Of a DNA stretch of 64,000 nucleotides, positions 56,957-63,413 are shown piece after piece. The stretch spans positions 1 through 64,000 of the forward strand of contig JBFLWY010000002.1 of assembly GCA_040757355.1 (NCBI GenBank), given 5' to 3'. Source of the stretch: DTYU01 sp040757355. Its GTDB lineage: Bacteria; Bacillota; Desulfotomaculia; Desulfotomaculales; Ammonificaceae. Each line of letters begins with the position of its first letter. Positions within the stretch are counted from its first letter, which is position 1. A model generated the notes under the pieces. It did no database searches and was not told the origin of the DNA. It saw nothing but the letters and a program-made list of their open reading frames with translations. Made by a program: the position numbers and the translations under genes.

Positions 56957-57050
56957 TGACCACCATTTGTCGGGTTCGCGCGTATTCGAGAATCTGACCC
57001 AAGATGATAGGGCTTTGGGGTCCGTTCGGCGTTCAACGTTAGGCCTAACG
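56957..57050. repeat. DUF5615 gene relic and half composite repeat
   Basis: CACCATTTGTCGGGTTCGCG through GAGAATCTG (about 40 bp) matches an internal, antisense part of the DUF5615 genes at 51296 and 60790. It joins ACCCAAGATGATAGGG, the half core CTTTGGGGTCC and two heptads. Confidence 0.8.
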
Positions 57051-57166
57051 GAAAAAACAAACAGAAAGCTGGTTATTCAGCGAACGCGGCCGCCGGTGAC
57101 TTTCTCTTGGAGTTGCTTTATCAACGGTGCCTACACAGCCTTTTTGGGCCTCAGCCGCTGAATGGC

Positions 57167-57195
57167 TTGTAAACGACAGGAGCCAAGTATATACT
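57167..57195 (+). promoter_or_regulatory. Promoter of the duplicated AbrB antitoxin
   Basis: TTGTAA (57167-57172) and TATACT (57190-57195), 17-bp spacing, one base different from the parental -35 at 49250. Confidence 0.72.
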
Positions 57196-57235
57196 AGTGC
57201 CGTAAGGAAATTCTTACTCCTATAAGGAGGCAAAT

Positions 57236-57499
57236 ATGGTGGAACGCGGCATTGTCCGGTTGAGCAGTAAAGGCCAGTTGACCCTACCGGCGGAGATCCG
57301 GCGGAAGCTGGGCCTCAAACAGGGTACTAAGCTTTTGGTCACACTGGAACGGAATGAGATAAGGATAAGGGAAGCAAGAGAAGACCGGTTACCTGTTTTC
57401 ACGCCGGAAAGCGGCTTTTTCAATCTTGTAAGTTCATTTTCCGGTCCCGAGGACTTGGCTGAAAACCACGACCGGTACATAGCGGAGGATTCGCGGTGA
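57236..57499 (+). CDS. AbrB/MazE-type antitoxin, orphan copy
   Basis: 87 residues, identical to the 49319 product except Gly to Ser in NLVGSFS/NLVSSFS. Promoter and SD (TAAGGAGG) are kept, so it should be expressed. Its vapC partner is reduced to the first six codons. It could still neutralise the toxin encoded at 49579 and bind that operator. Confidence 0.92.
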   Translation: MVERGIVRLSSKGQLTLPAEIRRKLGLKQGTKLLVTLERNEIRIREAREDRLPVFTPESGFFNLVSSFSGPEDLAENHDRYIAEDSR

Positions 57500-57512
57500 A
57501 GCTGATTTTTGT

Positions 57513-57715
57513 TGTGACAGGGGACGGTTCCTTGACACGTTCTACGTTCTACGTTCGGCGTTCTAAGTTGAGACTTAGGGGGATGGACCTTTGGGGTCCG
57601 TTCGAGGTTTGATAGTTCGAAGTTAGATAGTTCGAAGTTCGAAGTTAGACTTATGCTGATGGACCTCTGGGATCCGTTCGGCGTTCAACGTGCAGCGTTC
57701 GACGTTCGACGTTAC
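57513..57715 (-). repeat. Two composite repeats, reverse orientation
   Basis: Copy of 51721-51883: GTGACAGGGGACGGTTC, heptads, core GGACCTTTGGGGTCC, GTTCGAAG heptads, second core GGACCTCTGGGATCC (one stem mismatch), heptads reaching the end of the reverse-strand antitoxin gene. Confidence 0.92.
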
Positions 57716-57954
57716 AGCGAGTATACAGGTACAACCACTTCGCGTTCCGCCCGGCGACGTCCGCGCACACTCTCTTCAATTGTCTTCAGCACGTTTGCGG
57801 CATAGTAGCGCGTACCGCATTCAACGCACACGCCGGCTGGCACGTTTTCGATCAGAACATATTGCCCCTTCACCTTACGATGCAGCGTTACGCGCTTCTC
57901 AACAATAGGCCCGCCGCAGTATTCGCAGGTTTCGCCTTCCCAAAAGCTCATCAT
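57712..57954 (-). CDS. YgiT/MqsA-type zinc-finger antitoxin
   Basis: About 80 residues: CEYCGGPIVEKRVTLHRK and VPAGVCVECGTRYYAANVLK give two CxxC zinc pairs of the YgiT-type domain. No C-terminal HTH. ATG 57954 follows AAAGGAG, which itself starts at the end of the toxin gene; ATG 57969 would lie before that SD. Reverse strand, second gene of the operon. Confidence 0.88.
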   Translation of the reverse strand: MMSFWEGETCEYCGGPIVEKRVTLHRKVKGQYVLIENVPAGVCVECGTRYYAANVLKTIEESVRGRRRAEREVVVPVYSL

Positions 57955-57965
57955 TTTTTCTCCTT

Positions 57966-58244
57966 TCATCGCTTAGGTCTGTCTTTATAAACTGTAATCA
58001 CCCGAACCTTCCCGCCTTGAGTGATACGACAGACGATGCCGATACGGCGTCCATCCAGAGCTGAACCAACTATTTCGTATTTACCTTCTTTCGGCCAAGT
58101 GCGCCGGATCTTGCCCGTTAGAATACCTTGCTCTACATCATAAATGTCAAAGCCGTCCGCGGCTGCTTCATCATCCGCGTGTTCAGTGAGGTGGTACAGA
58201 CCGTTACGCACAAGGTTTTGGATTTGTGCAATCCTACTCAACAA
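57966..58244 (-). CDS. DUF4258 toxin-like protein
   Basis: 92 residues: VRNGLYHLTEHADDEAAADG, VEQGILTGKIRRTWPKEGKY, RRIGIVCRITQGGKVRVITV. The H-x2-ExxxE and RxxxV(V)ITVY ends match DUF4258, a family of RelE-like toxins that precede YgiT-type antitoxins. TTG start at 58244. Toxin-first order, as usual for this pair. Confidence 0.85.
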   Translation of the reverse strand: MLSRIAQIQNLVRNGLYHLTEHADDEAAADGFDIYDVEQGILTGKIRRTWPKEGKYEIVGSALDGRRIGIVCRITQGGKVRVITVYKDRPKR

Positions 58245-58374
58245 AAGTTTTCTCCAAGGTTAGATCGTATGCCGTTATACGCTACTGTTGTAACGCCAAC
58301 CGCTTTACTCGTGCACCCAACATTTCTGTTAAGTTTATTCTACTACCGGTTGTATTTTATGATTAACCGGAGTG

Positions 58375-58560
58375 GCTGTCAAGCCGGCGGGCGGCGTTCG
58401 GCGTTGGGGCTTAAAACGACAAGCTTTGGGGTCGGTTCGACGTTCGACGTTGGGCTTAGAGGATGGACCTTTGGGGTCCGTTCGACGCTCGACGTTCGAC
58501 GTTCGGCGTTCTACGTTGGGGAACGGAGAACGCGGAAAAGGGAAAACGTTCGGCGTCAGC
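58375..58560 (-). repeat. Composite repeat, reverse orientation
   Basis: GCGTTCGGCGTTGGGGCTTA, a decayed core, heptads, full core ATGGACCTTTGGGGTCC (58459-58475), then six heptads. 58560-58660 shows nothing further; TGGTATACT (TATACT 58662-58667) is a possible extended -10 for the next operon. Confidence 0.88.
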
Positions 58561-58776
58561 AGCAGGAGTTTTTAGGGCAGCGGTCGGGAGAAGGCGGTGA
58601 TCCCGGTGGAAGTTATTTGGTGCAAGGTCTGATTGGGTTCGCTGCCGGAATCTGCGTATGGTATACTATTTAAAAGCAGGGGAAGCAGGGCTGCCGTTCG
58701 GCGGTTGTTCGCGCGCGAGCCTGCAAACCGGCCTTTGGTCAAAAAGACAAAGGGTTAGTAAAGAGAGGTGCAGAAA

Positions 58777-59052
58777 ATGGGCGTCTTAGAGGTCTTTAGC
58801 GGCGAGGTTAAGGAGTATAAAAGGCTAAAGATTATTTCGGAAATGGTGCTTGTAAAAGAACACATCAAGCTTTTTGAGCAAAAGTACGGCTGTGGTTTCC
58901 AAGACTTCGAGAAAAGGGTAAAGCAAGAGGCCGAAAATTTTGCGCAATGGGACGACTACATCGAGTGGAAGGCCTATCAGAAAAGCTTTGAAGGACTGAA
59001 GAAGAAAATCGGCGAGATAGAGCATGCTAAAGACGTTAGAATTACTGAATAA
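58777..59052 (+). CDS. TumA-like antitoxin
   Basis: 91 residues, helical: GEVKEYKRLKIISEMVLVKE, HIKLFEQKYGCGFQDFEKRV, WDDYIEWKAYQKSFEGLKKK. Size, charge and position before a DUF6516-like protein fit the TumA antitoxin type. ATG 58777 with AGAGAGGTG upstream. Overlaps the toxin by 29 bp. Confidence 0.68.
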   Translation: MGVLEVFSGEVKEYKRLKIISEMVLVKEHIKLFEQKYGCGFQDFEKRVKQEAENFAQWDDYIEWKAYQKSFEGLKKKIGEIEHAKDVRITE

Positions 59053-59371
59053 GCATAAAATCGTTAAATTTTATGAAGTTCAGGATTTTCGCCAAGGACC
59101 TGACTTCTATTTCCTAAAAGTGCGGGCCGACCTGAATAACAACACGGTTCTCTATATAAGGGAGTACGTTTCAGAAGACGAATATCATTATTCCTATCAC
59201 TGGCAGGAAGAGAATGGCATATTTTTGGTTAGATGGGATAATGCGCCTCACCACCGAAGATTAAAAACCTTTCCCCACCACAAGCACATCGGTGACCAGA
59301 TTTTGCCTTCCTATGAGATCACACTTGAAGATGTTATGAAATATATTGTTGCTTGCCTTAAAGAAACCTGA
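59024..59371 (+). CDS. DUF6516/TumE-like toxin
   Basis: 115 residues: RADLNNNTVLYIREYVSEDE, YHYSYHWQEENGIFLVRWDN, APHHRRLKTFPHHKHIGDQI. The YSYHWQ...RWDNAPHH...FPHHKH block rich in His and acidic residues is the mark of this family, reported as toxins of a TA class. ATG 59024. Intact, unlike the fragment at 27864. Confidence 0.8.
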   Translation: MLKTLELLNKHKIVKFYEVQDFRQGPDFYFLKVRADLNNNTVLYIREYVSEDEYHYSYHWQEENGIFLVRWDNAPHHRRLKTFPHHKHIGDQILPSYEITLEDVMKYIVACLKET

Positions 59372-59382
59372 AGAGCCGCTTC

Positions 59383-59572
59383 TGCGTTTGACGTTCGGCG
59401 TTGGGCTTAGGAGACAGGGATGTGACAGGGGACGGTTCTTCGAGACGTTCTACGTTCAACGTTCGACGTTGGGCTTAGGGGATGGACCTCTGGGGTCCGT
59501 CCGAAGTTGGATAGTTTGAAGTTCGAAGTTTAGCCCCATGATGATAGGGCTTTGGGGTCCGTTCGGCTGGAA
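59383..59572 (-). repeat. Composite repeat, reverse orientation
   Basis: GTTCGGCGTTGGGCTTAGG, GGGGACGG element (59421), heptads, core ATGGACCTCTGGGGTCC, GAAGTT heptads, second decayed core GGGCTTTGGGGTCC directly joined to a PIN gene fragment. Confidence 0.9.
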
Positions 59573-59573
59573 G

Positions 59574-59717
59574 GTGGTCGTTGACACCAACATTATCATA
59601 GACCATTTGCGCGGCGTGCCGCAGGCCGCGAAAGTACTGAGGGAGGCTGAAGACGGCAGCCTTGAAGGCCTGATCTCCACCATTACGATAATGGAGATAA
59701 TGGTGTTGACAGGGTGA
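59574..59717 (+). pseudogene. N-terminal half of a PIN-domain toxin
   Basis: A 47-codon frame: VVVDTNIIIDHLRGVPQAAK, VLREAEDGSLEGLISTITIM, EIMVLTG-stop. The VDTNIxIDxLRG start and the STITIMEI Glu motif are correct PIN features; the distal half is absent and no antitoxin precedes it, the upstream side being repeat. Confidence 0.85.
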
Positions 59718-59815
59718 TAGAGATCTATTACAATGGTGACACCAAATACGGTATTATAAGATTAAATGAAAACTACAAAGTTTAGTATCATATGTGGTGA
59801 ATAATCGTAAAATGA

Positions 59816-60037
59816 GTGGTAAACCCAAAGGATATAAGGTGGGACGAGGTGGTAACCATCGTCCGGTATTATGGATGTATAGTGAAAGAACCGAAAGGCG
59901 GGAGTCACTGGATTATATACCACAAAAAGCTTTCCAATTATATGCTAACGATACCTGTTCATAATAACCGGGTAAAGCCGGTTTATATAAAACGAATAGC
60001 TGAGTTCCTGGAGGAGCTTACCGAAGAGGAGGAGTGA
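59816..60037 (+). CDS. HicA-like toxin
   Basis: 73 residues: IRWDEVVTIVRYYGCIVKEP, KGGSHWIIYHKKLSNYMLTI, VKPVYIKRIAEFLEEL. HicA fold with the catalytic His in GGSHW. GTG 59816. Overlaps hicB by 4 bp (GTGA). Order hicA-hicB, opposite to the other Hic pairs here. Confidence 0.85.
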   Translation: MVNPKDIRWDEVVTIVRYYGCIVKEPKGGSHWIIYHKKLSNYMLTIPVHNNRVKPVYIKRIAEFLEELTEEEE

Positions 60038-60534
60038 TACAGGTGGATAAGATGAACGTGAACGAAAAGGATCTTGAGTTTTACCTCGGGCAGGAGTACC
60101 CGGTTTTCTTGCGTCCTTTGAGCGAGGAAGATGGAGGGGGTTGGTTTGCCGAAATTCCCGACCTGCCGGGGTGTATGTCCGACGGGGAAACCAGAGAGGA
60201 AGCGCTCAAAAACCTCGATGAAGCAAAACGGGCCTGGATTACCGCGGCGCTGGAGCAAGGCCAGAAGGTTCCTTTACCAAAAAAAGAGGAAGATGAATAC
60301 AGTGGAAAGTTAACTCTGCGTATGCCCAAGCTCCTTCACCGGGAATTGGCTCGTGCTGCCGAGAAGGAACGGGTTAGTTTGAACCAACTCATTTTAAATT
60401 TAATATCTTTCGGTTATGGCGCTCTATTCGGGAAGTCGTACCGGAAACCTGCCTGTGTCAGAGCAGTGTCAGGGGACGGTTCTTTGACACGTCACGTTCG
60501 ACGTTCGGCGTTCAGCGTTCAACGTTGGGTTTAA
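60034..60534 (+). CDS. HicB antitoxin with DNA-binding domain and repeat-encoded tail
   Basis: 166 residues. HicB domain (WFAEIPDLPGCMSDGETREE, ALKNLDEAKRAWITAALEQG), then an Arc-like ribbon-helix-helix (LTLRMPKLLHRELARAAEKE, RVSLNQLILNLISFGYGAL). The last ~30 residues (AVSGDGSLTRHVRRSAFSVQ) are the GGGGACGG element and heptads read in frame, so the native end was near FGYGALFGK. Start GTG 60034; ATG 60052 is an alternative with AGGTGG upstream. Confidence 0.88.
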   Translation: MIQVDKMNVNEKDLEFYLGQEYPVFLRPLSEEDGGGWFAEIPDLPGCMSDGETREEALKNLDEAKRAWITAALEQGQKVPLPKKEEDEYSGKLTLRMPKLLHRELARAAEKERVSLNQLILNLISFGYGALFGKSYRKPACVRAVSGDGSLTRHVRRSAFSVQRWV

Positions 60535-60535
60535 G
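60457..60535 (-). repeat. GGGGACGG element and heptads inside the hicB 3' end
   Basis: TGTCAGGGGACGGTTCTTTG then GTTCGACG/GTTCGGCG/GTTCAGCG units. This orientation has no stops in any frame, so hicB reads through it. Confidence 0.88.
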
Positions 60536-60561
60536 GAATGGGTGTTGGAAGTCAAGAGCAG

Positions 60562-60948
60562 TTAAGGTATTTTTAGTGGACGGGCAAAAGGCGGACCCTG
60601 AGCTTCTGTTCCGTTACGGAAATGATTGCCCCTTTTTAGCAATTCTGCTTCCACAGTCGGAAGAATGCGCAGGAGCAGAGCTGCAACAGCCCGGGGTTCT
60701 GTTGTCCCCAAGCGAAGTGAAATGAGGCTCGGCCCCGAAGCATTTGCAACAGCCAAAAGGGCTGAAAAGTCCAAGTCTTGGGTTATGATCACCATTTGTT
60801 GGGTTCGCGCGTATTCGAGAATCTGCTGGTCGGAAGCATTATAAGGGAGCGCATCGCTTACTCGCACAACCTGGCAGCCTGCCTCGCGAAGTAAAGCACA
60901 GGTTAGTGGCGAGATATGCATGTCTGCCAAGTACTTGAGCTTTTTCAA
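60562..60948 (-). CDS. DUF5615 PIN-like toxin, C-terminus frameshifted
   Basis: 128 residues. LKYLADMHISPLTCALLREA and QMVIITQDLDFSALLAVANA are intact and the TTG start (60948) overlaps the DUF433 stop as designed. Relative to the 51078 copy an extra base in an A/T run near 60640 changes the end from GAIISVTEQKLRVRLLPV to a longer unrelated tail. The final beta strand is therefore lost and activity is doubtful. Confidence 0.8.
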   Translation of the reverse strand: MKKLKYLADMHISPLTCALLREAGCQVVRVSDALPYNASDQQILEYARTQQMVIITQDLDFSALLAVANASGPSLISLRLGTTEPRAVAALLLRILPTVEAELLKRGNHFRNGTEAQGPPFARPLKIP

Positions 60949-61184
60949 GGTCTTGGGGCCTCCTGGGGAATCGGCCGCACCTGCTCCGCAGCAAGCCAGG
61001 CGGCGTAAGCGAGGCTTTGGCGAACGTCTTCCTCTTCCAACTCCGGGTATGCTTTAAGGATGGCAGGAATGTCCATACCAGAAGCCAAAAGCTTTAGGAT
61101 AAACGCCACCGTGATCCGCATCCCCCGAATGGTGGGCTGCCCCATACAGACCTCCGGGTCGCGGGTAATCCGGTCAAGCTTCAT
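60945..61184 (-). CDS. DUF433 antitoxin
   Basis: 79 residues, near-identical to the 51448-51687 product (RITRDPEVCMGQPTIRGMRI, AILKAYPELEEEDVRQSLAY). Reverse strand; ATG 61184 with GGAGG upstream. TATAGTATACTA around 61232 may be its promoter/operator. Confidence 0.88.
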   Translation of the reverse strand: MKLDRITRDPEVCMGQPTIRGMRITVAFILKLLASGMDIPAILKAYPELEEEDVRQSLAYAAWLAAEQVRPIPQEAPRP

Positions 61185-61239
61185 ACCGAGTAACCTCCGA
61201 TACGTTTTAGTTTTTTAGCGGCATGACATTTATAGTATA

Positions 61240-61475
61240 CTAGCTTTTCTTCCACGAGCAAAGCGTGGGCGAAGAAGGTTCCTCTGTACGAGTACGCCTG
61301 ATATCAGTTTGAAGTTCGACGTTGGATAGTTCGAAGTTGGTTAGTTCGAAGTTCGAAGTTTAGACCCTAGATGATAGGGTTTTGGGGTCCGTTCGACGTT
61401 CAACGTTAAGACTTAGGGAGATGGACCTCTGGGGTCCGTTCAACGTTCAACGTTCGGTGTTCGATTCGAACTGAC
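61240..61475 (-). repeat. Glycosyltransferase relic and composite repeats
   Basis: TTCTTCCACGAGCAAAGCGT (61246-61265) is a scrap of the glycosyltransferase tail (FFHEQSV). Then GTTCGAAG heptads, core GGGTTTTGGGGTCC, heptads, core GGACCTCTGGGGTCC and three heptads. 61476-61556 holds nothing recognised. Confidence 0.85.
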
Positions 61476-61556
61476 CAAAACTTGCCGGCTTTTTTGAAAC
61501 GAAGGGACGGACGCGCAGGGTTGTGCGGTGCATTTAGAACCCCTTAGCCAGGGCTT

Positions 61557-61585
61557 TTGGCATAGGGAATTCTCTATGGTATAAT
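61557..61585 (+). promoter_or_regulatory. Sigma-A-type promoter
   Basis: TTGGCA (61557-61562) and TATAAT (61580-61585), spacing 17 bp, with TGG just before the -10. It lies 50 bp before a DUF433 gene. Confidence 0.78.
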
Positions 61586-61634
61586 TTTGAATGCAGGAGG
61601 CGGAAGTTAAATCGTATTTGGAGGGCAGGAAACA

Positions 61635-61883
61635 GTGAAAAAAAAGAAGTTGCTTGAACGCATTGTGGTTAACCCGGAGGTAATGGTAGGAAAGCCGGTC
61701 ATTAAAGGCACGCGTTTGACGGTACAGTATATCTTAGGGTTGTTAGCTCAAGGCGTGACACCGGACGAAATCTTGCAAGAGTATGATGGGTTGACGCAGG
61801 AAGATATCCTGGCGTGTCTTTTATTCGCCACGGAGGCGTTAGAAAATACGAGTTTTGTTCCCCTCTCAACAGAGGTGGTTTAA
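61635..61883 (+). CDS. DUF433 antitoxin
   Basis: 82 residues: RIVVNPEVMVGKPVIKGTRL, TVQYILGLLAQGVTPDEILQ, DILACLLFATEALEN. DUF433 helix-turn-helix. GTG 61635 with GGAGGGC upstream. Its stop overlaps the toxin start by one base (TAATG). Confidence 0.9.
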   Translation: MKKKKLLERIVVNPEVMVGKPVIKGTRLTVQYILGLLAQGVTPDEILQEYDGLTQEDILACLLFATEALENTSFVPLSTEVV

Positions 61884-62242
61884 TGCGGTTTATCGTTGAT
61901 GAATGTACAGGTCCCGCAGTCGCCCGGTGGCTCCGGCAGAACGAGCACGACGTTTTCTCAGTTTACGAAGAAGCTCGCGGATTGGATGACGAGAGTATTT
62001 TGCAGAAGGCGGCTGCCGAAGACCGCATTTTGATAACAAATGATAAGGATTTTGGCGAAATGATCTTTCGCGAAAGAAAATCACACAGCGGCGTCATTCT
62101 TCTGCGGCTAGAAGACGAAAGTGCGGAAAACAAAATCAGGGTACTGGAACGACTCCTGCAACGGTACGCCGACCGGATTTCTCATAGCTTTGTTGTTACC
62201 ACTGAAACGACCGTCCGGATTGCTCATCCCAAGAGCTTTTGA
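61883..62242 (+). CDS. DUF5615 PIN-like toxin
   Basis: 119 residues: MRFIVDECTGPAVARWLRQN, DRILITNDKDFGEMIFRERK and SFVVTTETTVRIAHPKSF. All DUF5615 motifs are present. ATG 61883 with AGAGGTGG 4 bp upstream; the longer frame from 61814 lies inside the antitoxin gene. Intact. Confidence 0.9.
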   Translation: MRFIVDECTGPAVARWLRQNEHDVFSVYEEARGLDDESILQKAAAEDRILITNDKDFGEMIFRERKSHSGVILLRLEDESAENKIRVLERLLQRYADRISHSFVVTTETTVRIAHPKSF

Positions 62243-62299
62243 GCTTCAAAGGAGAGACCTTCATTAGCCTAAATACCCAGCACTCAATGAGACTTTTTG
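62232..62299 (+). repeat. CAGCACTCA element fragment
   Basis: AGCTTTTGAGCTTCAAAGGA, GAGACCTTCATTAGCCTAAA, CCCAGCACTCAATGAGAC: rearranged parts of the element at 46928 and 52216. It joins directly to the second hicB copy, replacing its promoter and SD. Confidence 0.82.
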
Positions 62300-62506
62300 A
62301 TGCGGCAGGTAATCCTACGTCCCGGTGAAGATGGGTACTGGGTCGCTGAGTGTCCGAGCCTTCCTGGTTGCATAAGTCAAGGAAAGAATAAAGAGGAAGC
62401 CGTCACCAACATCAAAGAAGCGATTCGGGGCTACATTGCTGCATTACAGGAAGACGGCCTCCCAGTTCCCGAAGAGCGTTTTGAGACTATAGTGGTAGCT
62501 GTATGA
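62300..62506 (+). CDS. HicB antitoxin, duplicate without its promoter
   Basis: 68-69 residues, one residue different from the 54765 product. The identity with that copy begins at the ATG; upstream lies the CAGCACTCA element, so the native SD (AAAGGGGTGAA) and the TGGTATACT promoter are gone. Expression is uncertain. Confidence 0.85.
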   Translation: MRQVILRPGEDGYWVAECPSLPGCISQGKNKEEAVTNIKEAIRGYIAALQEDGLPVPEERFETIVVAV

Positions 62507-62715
62507 CCAGATTGCCGCGGATTTCCGGCCGTGACTGCGCCAGAGCCTTAATGAAGGCTGGCATGAAGGCTGGCTTCTACTTAAAGCGGCAGGAAGGAAG
62601 TCATATGATTCTGCGCCGAGACGAGCCTTTTACGCAAGTCGTCGTGCCTGGGTGTGACAGGGGTGTGACAGGGGACGGTTCCTTGACACGTTCTACGTTC
62701 AACGTTCAGGCTTAA
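62503..62715 (+). pseudogene. hicA truncated by the GGGGACGG element
   Basis: The first ~50 codons match the intact 54971 gene, with an in-frame 12-bp tandem duplication (ATGAAGGCTGGC twice). After VVVPG at ~62651 the GTGACAGGGG element begins and the frame runs on as CDRGVTGDGSLTRSTFNVQA. The C-terminal helices of HicA are lost. Confidence 0.9.
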
Positions 62716-62780
62716 GATGATGGAGCTTTGGGGTCCGTTCGACGTTCAACGTTCGACGTTCTACGTTCGGCGTTGGACAG
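62652..62780 (-). repeat. GGGGACGG elements and composite repeat, reverse orientation
   Basis: GTGACAGG then GTGACAGGGGACGGTTC in tandem, GTTC heptads, TTAAGATGATGGAGCTTTGG with a decayed core GAGCTTTGGGGTCC, five heptads. Confidence 0.9.
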
Positions 62781-62790
62781 ACGTGGGTTG

Positions 62791-62819
62791 TTGCTCCGCC
62801 GCTTGGGCTTTGTTATACT
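62791..62819 (+). promoter_or_regulatory. Promoter of the duplicated HicB-like gene
   Basis: TTGCTC (62791-62796) and TATACT (62814-62819), 17-bp spacing; same as 55359-55387. Confidence 0.65.
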
Positions 62820-62888
62820 GGAAGCGTAAATAGAGAGAAACCGGTAGAAGCAGCGCAGTCATAAGGAGATATTATCAGGAGGATAAAT

Positions 62889-63113
62889 ATGCGTCAGTTT
62901 AAGGTTATCGTTGAGAAACATCCAGACGGGTATGTGGCTTATCCTTTAGGTCTGAAAGGCGTCGTGGTCGGTCAGGGAGACACCTGCGAAGATGCGCTGG
63001 CCGATGTTAAATCTGCCATCCGGTTTCACATTGAAACCTTCGGAAACGAAGTATTGGAAACCGATTCGCCCGTTCTTGAGGTCTTTATAACCGAAGCAGG
63101 GGTAGCAGTCTAA
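62889..63113 (+). CDS. HicB-like antitoxin, duplicate
   Basis: 74 residues, one residue different from the 55457 product (KGVVVG for KGIVVG). Promoter and AGGAGG are kept. ATG 62889 is the only start here since the upstream ATG of the other copy is ATA. No functional hicA follows. Confidence 0.9.
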   Translation: MRQFKVIVEKHPDGYVAYPLGLKGVVVGQGDTCEDALADVKSAIRFHIETFGNEVLETDSPVLEVFITEAGVAV

Positions 63114-63262
63114 TGCCCAAATTCCCTGTTGATGTGCCTAAACAAAAGGTAATCAAAACGTTTGAAATTTTGGGTTTCGGATAAAAGCTTCTACCCTTAG
63201 AACCATTTGCACCCAGGCTGGCATTGGTAGAGACGAATTTTTAAAAGCATACAACCAAACAT
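63113..63262 (+). pseudogene. hicA with internal deletion, duplicate
   Basis: MPKFPVDVPKQKVIKTFEIL-GFG-stop, then in another frame KASTLRTICTQAGIGRDEFL-KAYNQT-stop. Same internal deletion as at 55681, with a few substitutions. Confidence 0.85.
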
Positions 63263-63294
63263 AGTTACCAAACACAGTTGCAAGCAGCGGCAAC

Positions 63295-63413
63295 CGGGAG
63301 GCGGCCACCGGGATTTTTTTTCACGAACAAAGCGTGACAGCGATGAAAGCGGCGGTGCGGCAGTTTCTGGCCTGGGAAGGCCGTTTCCGGCCGGCAGTGC
63401 TGCGCCGCAACGT
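63295..63413 (+). pseudogene. Glycosyltransferase 3' relic joined to heptads
   Basis: GGGAGGCGGCCACCGGGATT and on: TGIFFHEQSVTAMKAAVRQF-LAWEGRFRPAVLRRN, then GTTCGACG heptads. A shortened version of the 55866 relic. Confidence 0.85.

Larger units (their letters stand above)
57047..57512 (+). repeat. Segmental duplication of 49130-49594
   Basis: About 465 bp almost identical to the region holding the promoter, AbrB-type antitoxin and first codons of VapC at 49130-49594. The identity stops at 57512 inside the toxin's sixth codon, where the GTGACAGGGG element begins. Confidence 0.92.
62757..63413 (+). repeat. Segmental duplication of 55320-55982
   Basis: About 650 bp nearly identical, covering heptads, promoter (62791-62819), HicB-like gene, deleted hicA and the glycosyltransferase relic. 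The copies separate where the relic joins heptads at CGCAACG (63410) here but continues as coding sequence at 55982. Confidence 0.9.
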
